Source of the DNA: an uncultured Clostridia bacterium
GTDB lineage: Bacteria; Bacillota; Clostridia; Christensenellales; UBA3700
Reading direction: 5' to 3'
Assembly: GCA_947038565.1 (NCBI GenBank)
Contig: CAMQWP010000005.1
Location: 52,943 to 116,942, forward strand
DNA: 64,000 nt
Position 1 is the stretch's first letter. Every line of letters starts with the position of its first letter. This document shows, one piece after another, positions 53,155 to 61,326 of the stretch. A model generated the notes under the pieces. That model ran no database searches and had not been told where the DNA came from. It saw only the letters and a list, made by a program, of their open reading frames with translations. The position numbers and the translations under genes were made by a program.

Positions 53155-54618
53155 ATGGATAGTAATAGCCTATATCAAGATATTGCAAAAAGGACTAACG
53201 GTGATATTTATATCGGAGTAGTGGGTCCTGTTAGAAGCGGAAAGTCTACGTTCTTAAAGAAGTTTATGGACGAGTTGGTGTTGCCAAATATGACTGACCT
53301 TGATCGAAAACAAAGGGTAATTGATGAGTTACCGCAGTCTGCTGACGGAAGATCGGTGATGACTACAGAGCCGAAGTTTGTGCCCGATATGAGTGCGAAT
53401 ATAGACATAAGCGAAGGCGTGAATGTCAATGTTCGACTAATTGATTGTGTTGGATATATGATAAATGGAGTGGACAATCAGGATCGACAGGTGCATACGC
53501 CATGGAGCGACAAAACGATGTCGTTTGTAGACGCTGCTGAGATGGGGACTAGGAAGGTAATGTGTGAGCATTCTACTATAGGTATCGTGGTGACTACTGA
53601 TGGTAGCGTTACTGATTTTGCTAGGGAAGAATATGTCACTGCCGAGGAAAATATCGTAGCAGAGATGAAATTATCTGGTAAGCCGTTTGTTATACTTGTA
53701 AACACTGAAAATCCTATGTCTAGTGCGGCTAAAAACTTGAGTGCAGAGCTGTCTATAAAGTATGGTGTCAGTGTAGTTGCAAAGAATGTATCTAAAATGA
53801 TAATCGACGATATTCAAGAGTTGTTAGAGCTTATATTAGGAGAGTTCCCTATGCAAATCATGCATATGTCATTCCCTAAATGGATGCAAATGTTGCCACT
53901 AGATAATGTTCTTATCCAGAAAATATGTGCTTGCATGATGGAAAAAATGATCGATGTAAATAAAATGCGTGATTATGTCTGTCTTAAGAATATGTTCTCT
54001 GATGATAGTGAGATTAAAAAACTTACAAAATATCAAGTTAAGTATGCAAGTGGTAGTATCGTAATAGAAATAGAGCCTAAAGAGGAATTATTTTATAAAG
54101 TTCTTAGTGAAGTGTGTGCAATAGAGATCAAAGATGAATCAGAGTTATTTGGATATATAAAAGGTGCTACTGATGCTGTCAAGATGTATGACAAGATGAA
54201 GTCAGCACTAGAGTCAGTAGAGGAATCGGGCTATGGTATAATAGTCCCAAGTGATGATGAGATCGAGTACTGTACGCCTGAATTTATTGAAAATGGCGGA
54301 AAGAAGAGCGTTAAGATGGATGCTAATTGTACATGTTTGCATGTGATGAAAGTGAGTGTGGATGCGAAGGTCAATCCTATCATGGCAACAGGCGTTCAAG
54401 GTCAAGAAATGATAAGTTATCTAAAGAGCGAGTATGAAGACAACATTGATGCTATCTGGCATACTAATATGCTAGGAAAAGAGCTGTGTGAGATCGCAAA
54501 AGACAGCTTGTCGTCTAAGATGTATAACATACCAGTGGACGTGCAGAATAAGCTAAGAAAGACTGTGTGTAAGATAGTGAATGAGGGTAAGGGCGGAATG
54601 CTTTGCGTCTTGCTATGA
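53155..54618 (+). CDS. spoIVA: Stage IV sporulation protein A
   Basis: 487-aa ATPase that polymerises on the forespore surface to form the base of the spore coat. The N-terminal LYQDIAKRTNGDIYIGVVGP runs into the Walker A motif GPVRSGKST (near residue 20). MTTEPKFVPD supplies the switch threonine, VRLIDCVGYM the Walker B aspartate and VILVNTENPMS the specificity loop. The middle and C-terminal parts match in length with the about 490 aa of Bacillus SpoIVA. The second of two adjacent ATGs (53155) is preferred, 7 bases after GGAGG. It shows that the organism belongs to a spore-forming lineage. Confidence 0.95.
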   Translation: MDSNSLYQDIAKRTNGDIYIGVVGPVRSGKSTFLKKFMDELVLPNMTDLDRKQRVIDELPQSADGRSVMTTEPKFVPDMSANIDISEGVNVNVRLIDCVGYMINGVDNQDRQVHTPWSDKTMSFVDAAEMGTRKVMCEHSTIGIVVTTDGSVTDFAREEYVTAEENIVAEMKLSGKPFVILVNTENPMSSAAKNLSAELSIKYGVSVVAKNVSKMIIDDIQELLELILGEFPMQIMHMSFPKWMQMLPLDNVLIQKICACMMEKMIDVNKMRDYVCLKNMFSDDSEIKKLTKYQVKYASGSIVIEIEPKEELFYKVLSEVCAIEIKDESELFGYIKGATDAVKMYDKMKSALESVEESGYGIIVPSDDEIEYCTPEFIENGGKKSVKMDANCTCLHVMKVSVDAKVNPIMATGVQGQEMISYLKSEYEDNIDAIWHTNMLGKELCEIAKDSLSSKMYNIPVDVQNKLRKTVCKIVNEGKGGMLCVLL

Positions 54619-54676
54619 AATGCGTAATGGTAAATAAATCAGTATATATATTAAATTAAATAATTAAAAATAAGTA

Positions 54677-54712
54677 GCCTCTCCATTTTTTAAGTGCAAA
54701 AGTTGGAGAGGC
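54677..54712 (+). terminator. Terminator after spoIVA
   Basis: Perfect 9-bp stem GCCTCTCCA / TGGAGAGGC with an 18-base loop. The T tract after it is weak. Confidence 0.65.
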
Positions 54713-54921
54713 ATGTTATTTTAAATGAGTTTATTCTATAAAGAAGAGGACTAGTTAAAAAAAATTGCATTATAACACAATATGGTAGTAATAGCAATAC
54801 CTATTATAAAAATTTATTCAATATTTTTTTCTGTTGTAAAAGGAAAAATGTAGGATTTATTAAGGAGCAACAAAATATGATAATATATGCGTTTAAATTG
54901 ATGAAAAATACATATTGGGTA

Positions 54922-54950
54922 TTGACTAAGAACCAAAGCTGTGGTAAAAT
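54922..54950 (+). promoter_or_regulatory. Promoter of the glgBCDA operon
   Basis: TTGACT, 17 bp, TAAAAT with TGG before it (extended -10). It lies about 85 bases upstream of glgB. Confidence 0.75.
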
Positions 54951-55034
54951 AAATTAGAAGAATATTATTAGATGTATTATATAATTAGAAAATATAATAT
55001 TATATAAAAACAATGTTTAGTCTATAAGGAGAAA

Positions 55035-56912
55035 ATGATGCATGAAAAAAAACTAGATCTACCAATTTATCTGTTTCATGAGGGAAAGAATTACAAGTCT
55101 TACGATTTACTTGCACCGCACAAAGAAGGTCGCGAATGGGTATTTAGAGTATGGGCTCCAAACGCAAAATCCGTTTCGATTGTCGGTGATTTTAATGCTT
55201 GGGACGATACTAAAGACATATGCAAAGTAATCAGTGATGGTATCTGGGAAGCTAGGACAAATAAAGTTAAGAAGTACGATACTTACAAATACGCTGTTAC
55301 TCAAGCTGATGGCGAGGTAGTATTAAAGACTGATCCTTACGCAACTCATAATGAAACTACTCCTGCTAATGCTAGCAAGGTGTATGATATATCAGGATAT
55401 AAGTGGGAAGATAAGTCTTGGATAGATGAGCGAGATGAAAGTTGTACTTATAGCTCGCCAATGAATATCTATGAAGTGCATATGGGCTCGTGGAAGAGGC
55501 ATGAGGATGGAAGTCCATACAGCTATAAAGATCTTGCTAAAGAGTTAATACCTTATGTTAAGAAGCTAGGATATACGCATATTGAGATGATGCCTATAAC
55601 AGAATTTCCTTATGATGGATCGTGGGGATATCAAGTAACTGGAATGTTTGCACCTACGTCGAGGTATGGCACTCCGCATGATCTTATGTATTTTATAGAT
55701 AAGTGTCACAAAGCGGGCATTGGAGTATTGTTAGACTGGGTAGTCGCACATTTTCCGAAAGATGAGCATGGCTTATACGAGTTTGATGGCACAAGGTTAT
55801 ATGAAGTAGATGATGATATTATGTGTGAGCATAAAGAATGGGGTACAAGGATATTTGATTATTCGCGACCTGAGGTAAAGTCATTTCTGATTTCATCGGC
55901 GATGTACTGGATCGAAAAATTCCATGTGGACGGTATAAGAGTAGATGCAGTAGCTAGCATGTTATATCTGGATTACAATAGAGAAGACGGAGAGTGGAAA
56001 AGTAATAGTCTTGGCGGTAATTATAATCTAAGTGCGATTGAATTCCTGAAAGAACTAAACACAGCAGTTCTTAGCGAGTTTAAAGGTGCTGTCATGATAG
56101 CTGAAGAGTCTACGGCATTCCCTATGGTTACAAAACCAGCGGAGATAGGCGGGCTTGGGTTCAACTATAAGTGGAATATGGGCTGGATGAATGATATGGT
56201 AAGCTATGCGTCGATTGATCCATTCTATCGTAAAGATAATCATAATAAAGTCACCTTTGCTATGAGTTATACATATTCGGAAAATTATATTTTACCTTTA
56301 TCGCATGATGAAGTAGTCCATGGTAAGCATTCTATGATAGATAAAATGCCTTTAGAGTATAATGATAAGTTCGAGGAATTAAAAGCCTTTGTAGGGTTTA
56401 TGATAGGTCATCCTGGTAAAAAATTATCATTCATGGGTAATGAATTCGGGCAGTTCTTAGAGTGGAGATTTGCTGAAGAGCTTGAGTGGAAGATTCTTGA
56501 GAACGATAAGCATAAAAAGCTACAAGAATTTAGCAAGGCTGTCAATAAGTATTACTTGAATAATCCAGAAATGTACGAGCTAGATTGCTCTTACGATGGA
56601 TTTAAATGGATAGTCGTAGATGACAACGAACAGAATATAGTTTCATTTGTAAGGTATGCGAAAGATGGCTCTCACACTGTTGTTGTAGTGAATTTCTCGC
56701 CAGTAGCAAGGCAGAAATATGATATGGGCGTGCCGATGTTGAAAACTTATTCGGTTAAGCTAGATAGTTCACTGATCAAGTTCGGTGGAGATAAGTTAAA
56801 ATCAAAATCATCTAAGGCTAAAAAAGGCGGTATGCATGGATATGATAATCATATTACAATGGATATAGAGCCTAATAGCGTAGTGTTTATGAAGTGCAAT
56901 GTTAATAAATGA
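55035..56912 (+). CDS. glgB: 1,4-alpha-glucan branching enzyme
   Basis: Glycogen branching enzyme of about 625 aa, forming alpha-1,6 branches. The N-terminal CBM48 domain has WVFRVWAPNAKSVSIVGDFN. The GH13 barrel follows with MPITEFPYDGSWGYQ, the nucleophile Asp in GIRVDAVASMLYLDYNR (near 303), the acid/base Glu in MIAEESTAFP (near 356) and the third Asp in LPLSHDEVVHGK (near 424). AGGAG precedes two adjacent ATGs (55035 and 55038); either may be used. First gene of the glgB-C-D-A operon. Confidence 0.95.
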   Translation: MMHEKKLDLPIYLFHEGKNYKSYDLLAPHKEGREWVFRVWAPNAKSVSIVGDFNAWDDTKDICKVISDGIWEARTNKVKKYDTYKYAVTQADGEVVLKTDPYATHNETTPANASKVYDISGYKWEDKSWIDERDESCTYSSPMNIYEVHMGSWKRHEDGSPYSYKDLAKELIPYVKKLGYTHIEMMPITEFPYDGSWGYQVTGMFAPTSRYGTPHDLMYFIDKCHKAGIGVLLDWVVAHFPKDEHGLYEFDGTRLYEVDDDIMCEHKEWGTRIFDYSRPEVKSFLISSAMYWIEKFHVDGIRVDAVASMLYLDYNREDGEWKSNSLGGNYNLSAIEFLKELNTAVLSEFKGAVMIAEESTAFPMVTKPAEIGGLGFNYKWNMGWMNDMVSYASIDPFYRKDNHNKVTFAMSYTYSENYILPLSHDEVVHGKHSMIDKMPLEYNDKFEELKAFVGFMIGHPGKKLSFMGNEFGQFLEWRFAEELEWKILENDKHKKLQEFSKAVNKYYLNNPEMYELDCSYDGFKWIVVDDNEQNIVSFVRYAKDGSHTVVVVNFSPVARQKYDMGVPMLKTYSVKLDSSLIKFGGDKLKSKSSKAKKGGMHGYDNHITMDIEPNSVVFMKCNVNK

Positions 56913-56945
56913 TATTTAATCATAGATTAAGAAATAGGAGGAAAA

Positions 56946-58151
56946 ATGTTACATAATGATAAGGAATGCGTAGCAATGCTACTTGCAGGAGGACAGGGTG
57001 CAAGATTGGGTGTGCTGACTAAAGATACAGCAAAGCCAGCAGTGCCGTTTGGTGGAAAGTATAGAATTATAGATTTCCCACTTTCTAACTGTATAAATTC
57101 AGGTATTGATACTATAGGTGTATTGACACAGTATCAGCCTTTTGATCTAAACCAATATATTGGTAATGGTCAGCCATGGGATTTAGATAGATTAAACGGT
57201 GGAGTGTTTGTACTACCTCCGTACGTAAAAGGAAAACACGGCGAATGGTATAAAGGTACTGCTAATGCGATCTATCAAAATATCGCGTTCATAGATAAAT
57301 TTATGCCTCAGTACGTATTAATACTATCTGGTGATCATATATATAAAATGGACTACGCTAAAATGCTTGACGCACACAAGACTAGACATGCTGATTGTAC
57401 TATCGCTGTTATTGATGTGCCTAAAGACGAAGCATCTAGGTTTGGTATTATGAATACTAATGAAGATGGAAGCGTGTACGAGTTTGAGGAGAAGCCTAAA
57501 AATCCAAAGAGTACTAACGCGTCAATGGGTGTTTACATTTTTACATGGGATAAACTAAAGAATTACTTGATCAACGATGAGAATTCTGTAGGATCTCATA
57601 ATGATTTTGGAAAAAATATTATCCCTAGTATGCTTAATGCGGGTGAGAAATTATATGCTTATGAATTTGAAGGATACTGGAAGGATGTAGGTACTATATC
57701 TAGTCTTTGGGAAGCAAATATGGATCTTCTTACTACTGATAGTGGACTAGTATTAGATGATGAAAAGTGGAAGATTTACTCTAGATCTACAGCAGAGCCA
57801 CCACATTATACTGGTGATAATGCAGTCATAAGTAATTCACTTATAACCGAAGGTTGTACTATTAACGGTGTCATCAAAAGATCAATTATTTCTCCGTCAG
57901 TTACTATTGGCGAAGGTGCGCTTATAGAAGGCTCGACTATTATGCCGGGTGCTATTATACAAGAAGGTGCTGAAGTAAAATACTCAATTATTGGTGCTGG
58001 TGCTATAGTCGGTGCTGGTGCAAAAGTCGGCGATATACAGACTGAAGCTGTTGACGGCGAGTGGCAGATAACAGTAGTGGGTGCGGATGCGATTATCCAG
58101 CCTAATACAGTAGTGCCAGTAAATGCAATGATTGATGGGGAGGGGAACTAA
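56946..58151 (+). CDS. glgC: Glucose-1-phosphate adenylyltransferase, catalytic subunit
   Basis: 401-aa enzyme making ADP-glucose for glycogen. [20 protein letters not shown] and [20 protein letters not shown] form the nucleotide site, [17 protein letters not shown] carries the catalytic Asp, [20 protein letters not shown] the glucose-phosphate binding region. Residues 300-390 make a beta-helix of hexapeptide repeats ([20 protein letters not shown]). It overlaps glgD by one base (TAATG). In Firmicutes GlgC acts as a complex with GlgD. Confidence 0.95.
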   Translation: MLHNDKECVAMLLAGGQGARLGVLTKDTAKPAVPFGGKYRIIDFPLSNCINSGIDTIGVLTQYQPFDLNQYIGNGQPWDLDRLNGGVFVLPPYVKGKHGEWYKGTANAIYQNIAFIDKFMPQYVLILSGDHIYKMDYAKMLDAHKTRHADCTIAVIDVPKDEASRFGIMNTNEDGSVYEFEEKPKNPKSTNASMGVYIFTWDKLKNYLINDENSVGSHNDFGKNIIPSMLNAGEKLYAYEFEGYWKDVGTISSLWEANMDLLTTDSGLVLDDEKWKIYSRSTAEPPHYTGDNAVISNSLITEGCTINGVIKRSIISPSVTIGEGALIEGSTIMPGAIIQEGAEVKYSIIGAGAIVGAGAKVGDIQTEAVDGEWQITVVGADAIIQPNTVVPVNAMIDGEGN

Positions 58152-59266
58152 TGAATAATGATATTATGAGCATAGTATTTGCTAATGACAGCGATAGTAA
58201 ACTTAATGAGCTTACTCTACATAGAACTACTGCATCGTTGCCGTTCTGTGGAAGGTATAGATTTATAGATTTCACTCTATCAAACTTAGTGAATAGTAAT
58301 ATTACCACTATAGGTATCGTAACAAAAGTTAATTATAGCTCGCTTATGGATCATATACGAATGGGACGCGACTGGGATCTTAATAGGAAAAATAGCGGTA
58401 TAGCTATATTCCCTCCATACGTATCTAATACGGCTACTTCTAACTATAAAGGCAAGATCAGTGCATTACATAGTTTGTTGCATTATCTAATACAAGGCAA
58501 AGAGGAATACGTGCTATTAACTAATAGTGATGTGGCACTTAATATTGATTATGAAGAGGTATATAATAGTCATATTAAGAGTAGAGCTGATATTACCATG
58601 GTGACACACATGTCAAAGCCAACTGGTAATACAAGAGTTATAGTAGAGGCTAAAAGTAGTAGACAGGTAGAGAAACTAAGAATTAAAAATACTCCTAGCG
58701 ATGATATCGCTGAGATAGGTCTTAATATTTATCTAATTAAGAAAGATTTACTAATTAAGTTAATCGAGTCTGCTCATGAGCTAGGATATCTGGACTTTGA
58801 GCGACACATTCTTCAGTTAGGTCTAGGACAGCTTAATATAGTTGCATATAAACATAATGGTTATTCTGCTATTATAGATGATGTCAATACATACTATGTA
58901 GAGAGCATGAGAATGCTACAAACTAATGTTAGAAATGATTTATTCTACAGAGCAGGCAAGATATATACTAAGACAAAAGATAGTGTTCCGACTATCTACC
59001 GTGAGAATTCGACTGTTAAGAATAGTCTGATCGCTGACGGTTGTGATATCAATGGAACAGTAGAGAATAGTATTCTATTTAGAGGCGTAGTAGTGGAAGA
59101 AGGCGCTGTTATCCGCAATAGTATCGTCATGGAAAATGGTATTATTATGAGATATTCAAACCTTAGTTACGCTATCACTGATAAAGATGTTAAAGTTACT
59201 GAAAATAGGAAAATATGCGGATATGATACATATCCGGTTGTAATTGCTAAAGGCAAAGAAGTATAA
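58151..59266 (+). CDS. glgD: Glucose-1-phosphate adenylyltransferase subunit GlgD
   Basis: 371-aa paralogue of GlgC. It keeps the fold (LPFCGRYRFIDFTLSNLVNS and the C-terminal hexapeptide repeats NGTVENSILFRGVVVEEGAV) but lacks the glycine-rich LAGGxGxRL catalytic loop, starting instead MSIVFANDSDSKLNELTLHR. The usual SGDH becomes LTNSDVAL. This matches the non-catalytic GlgD subunit of Firmicutes that raises activity of GlgC in the heterotetramer. It is translationally coupled to glgC. Confidence 0.93.
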   Translation: MNNDIMSIVFANDSDSKLNELTLHRTTASLPFCGRYRFIDFTLSNLVNSNITTIGIVTKVNYSSLMDHIRMGRDWDLNRKNSGIAIFPPYVSNTATSNYKGKISALHSLLHYLIQGKEEYVLLTNSDVALNIDYEEVYNSHIKSRADITMVTHMSKPTGNTRVIVEAKSSRQVEKLRIKNTPSDDIAEIGLNIYLIKKDLLIKLIESAHELGYLDFERHILQLGLGQLNIVAYKHNGYSAIIDDVNTYYVESMRMLQTNVRNDLFYRAGKIYTKTKDSVPTIYRENSTVKNSLIADGCDINGTVENSILFRGVVVEEGAVIRNSIVMENGIIMRYSNLSYAITDKDVKVTENRKICGYDTYPVVIAKGKEV

Positions 59267-59280
59267 CCTAAGGAGGAATC

Positions 59281-60900
59281 ATGACTAAATCTAACATTAT
59301 TGTTGATAATAAATCAACAGAAAGTGCTACAAAAACTAAAGCAAAAGCTACACTAGTAGTTGAAAAAGAGGTAGTTGCAAAGGCTACACCTAAACCAAAG
59401 GCAGCACCTAAGGCAAAGGCTGCACCGAAAGCAAAAGCTGCACCGAAAGCAAAAGCAGTGCCAGTAGTTGAAATTGCAAAAAAGAAGATACTTTTCGTTA
59501 CAAGTGAAGCAGCTCCATTTATCAGAACTGGTGGACTAGGAGATGTGGCTGGAGCGTTACCTGTTACCTTAAATGAGTTAGGTACTGATACTAGAGTAAT
59601 CTTACCGCTTTATTATGATATTCCTGAGAGTTTTAGAAAGGCAATGGAGTATGTAGGTAGTGTATATGTTACGCTTGCATGGAGAACTCAGTATTGTGGT
59701 CTTTACAAATCAGTTTATAACGGCGTTACATACTATTTTATAGACAATGAGCAGTATTTTAAACGTGCAGGAATATATGGACATTACGATGATGCGGAGA
59801 GATTCTCTTTCTTCTCAAAAGCAGTTCTAGAGTGCTTGCGTTTGATAGATTTTTATCCTGATGTTATCCATTCAAATGATTGGCACAGTGCGTTAGTTCC
59901 AGTATTCTTAGATTCGTTCTATCGTGATAATGAAAACTATCATTATATAAAGACAGTATTTACTATACATAATATCGAGTTTCAAGGCAAATACGGCGAT
60001 GACTTATCAGAGGATGTTTTAGGATTGCCTGCTGATAAAGTTGATCTTATTCGTTATGCTGGATGTATAAATTTCATGAAGGGTGGTATTGAGTCTGCGA
60101 ATGTAGTCACTACTGTTTCTCCATCATATGCAGAAGAAATCATGGATAGATACTATGCTTACGGCTTGGAGATGATATTGAAAGATAGAGGAAACAAGGT
60201 TTGCGGTATAGTAAATGGTATAGATACTGATGTATTTAATCCAGCAAAGGATAAATTCCTAGTTAAGAATTTTGACTACGCAAGCATAGAAGATAAGGCT
60301 GTTAATAAAGAAGCACTTCTAACTATGTTAGGTATGGAGTACAATCATAATACACCGCTTATCGGTATGGTAACAAGACTTACAGAGCAGAAAGGTATTG
60401 ATTTACTAGTTGCAAGACTTGATGATATAATGCAGTCTAATGTACAGGTAGTAGTGCTTGGAAAGGGCGACTGGAAGTATGAAAATATGCTTATTGAGCT
60501 AGCGTCAAGATATCCTGAAAAATTAAAGGTTATTATAAACTTCTCTACTGATATTGCAAACAAAATATACGCAAGTAGTGATATGTTCTTGATGCCTTCT
60601 AAGTTTGAGCCATGTGGATTAAGTCAGATGATATCTATGAGATACGGTACTATACCTATCGTTAGGATGACAGGCGGACTTAAAGACACTGTTCAGGGCT
60701 TTGATCCAACACAGCTTACTGGTGATGGATTTACGTTCTATAGCTATAATGCTGATGATATGTTAGATGCTATCATGAGAGCAATAGGTACTTTTAATTG
60801 CAAGCGTGAGTGGAATGCTATTATCGCAAATGCTATGTCTAAGGATTTGTCATGGAAAGCGTCTGCTGTTAAATACTTGGAATTATATAATAAAATATAA
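59281..60900 (+). CDS. glgA: Glycogen synthase with Lys/Ala/Pro-rich N-terminal extension
   Basis: 539-aa GT5 glycogen synthase that extends alpha-1,4 glucan from ADP-glucose. The catalytic part begins near residue 68 (KKILFVTSEAAPF). The donor loop is RTGGLGDVAGALP, with Arg in the place of the Lys of the classic KTGGL. VIHSNDWHSALVP, FTIHNIEFQGKY, TVSPSYAEEI and PSKFEPCGLSQMISMRYGTI complete the family pattern. Residues 15-66 are an added tail of KAAPKA repeats, encoded by near-identical 18-bp units (about 59389-59460). The start follows AAGGAGG. Confidence 0.93.
   Translation: MTKSNIIVDNKSTESATKTKAKATLVVEKEVVAKATPKPKAAPKAKAAPKAKAAPKAKAVPVVEIAKKKILFVTSEAAPFIRTGGLGDVAGALPVTLNELGTDTRVILPLYYDIPESFRKAMEYVGSVYVTLAWRTQYCGLYKSVYNGVTYYFIDNEQYFKRAGIYGHYDDAERFSFFSKAVLECLRLIDFYPDVIHSNDWHSALVPVFLDSFYRDNENYHYIKTVFTIHNIEFQGKYGDDLSEDVLGLPADKVDLIRYAGCINFMKGGIESANVVTTVSPSYAEEIMDRYYAYGLEMILKDRGNKVCGIVNGIDTDVFNPAKDKFLVKNFDYASIEDKAVNKEALLTMLGMEYNHNTPLIGMVTRLTEQKGIDLLVARLDDIMQSNVQVVVLGKGDWKYENMLIELASRYPEKLKVIINFSTDIANKIYASSDMFLMPSKFEPCGLSQMISMRYGTIPIVRMTGGLKDTVQGFDPTQLTGDGFTFYSYNADDMLDAIMRAIGTFNCKREWNAIIANAMSKDLSWKASAVKYLELYNKI
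59389..59460 (+). repeat. 18-bp tandem repeats encoding the GlgA tail
   Basis: About four imperfect copies of a unit close to GCACCGAAAGCAAAAGCT encode AAPKAK repeats. Two adjacent copies are nearly identical, so the number of units could change by slippage without breaking the frame. Confidence 0.7.
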
Positions 60901-60997
60901 AAAATATTATTAGATGTATGCGTGTTATTAGATATGAGTTGCTATTTGTATTGTGTCAAATATCTAATTAATAACAATCTGTAATTATATGAATATG

Positions 60998-61040
60998 ATA
61001 TAAGATAGGAAACAAATAGCCTATCTTATATTTATTTATT
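60998..61040 (+). terminator. Terminator of the glgBCDA operon
   Basis: Perfect 12-bp stem ATATAAGATAGG / CCTATCTTATAT with a 10-base loop, followed by TTATTTATT. Confidence 0.75.
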
Positions 61041-61099
61041 AAGATTGCATAAAATTGCACTAAAAATAATCAAAAAAGCCTAATTTAGGTAAATAAAAC

Positions 61100-61136
61100 T
61101 TGCGAACAATGTAAAAATATGGTATAATTTACATTG
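61100..61136 (+). promoter_or_regulatory. glgP promoter with a 9-bp inverted repeat (candidate operator)
   Basis: TTGCGA (61100), 17 bp, TATAAT (61123). CAATGTAAA (61107-61115) and TTTACATTG (61128-61136) are perfect inverted arms around the -10 region. The half-site core CAATGT also occurs in the operator-like repeat of the ABC importer operon at 32104. Confidence 0.65.
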
Positions 61137-61326
61137 ACGAGAGCATACTTATTGAGAAATTATCACTTATAATAGTACTAGAACATACTATGCTATTATA
61201 ACAATATTTATCAAATATTTATATTTTGATATCTGATTATAATATAATCTTAATAATTGTGTTATTATCATAAATTAAAATAACGTAAATTTACTAGTTT
61301 TGCATTAGTAGATAGTAAGGAGAAAT

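Larger units (their letters stand above)
54619..55034 (+). other. Gene-free region between spoIVA and the glycogen operon
   Basis: A hairpin at 54677-54712 and the promoter at 54922-54950 are the only elements seen in this AT-rich stretch. Confidence 0.6.
60901..61326 (+). other. Intergenic region between glgA and glgP
   Basis: Contains the glgA terminator (60998-61040), then the glgP promoter with a flanking inverted repeat (61100-61136) and about 190 bases of AT-rich leader without further visible structure. Confidence 0.65.
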
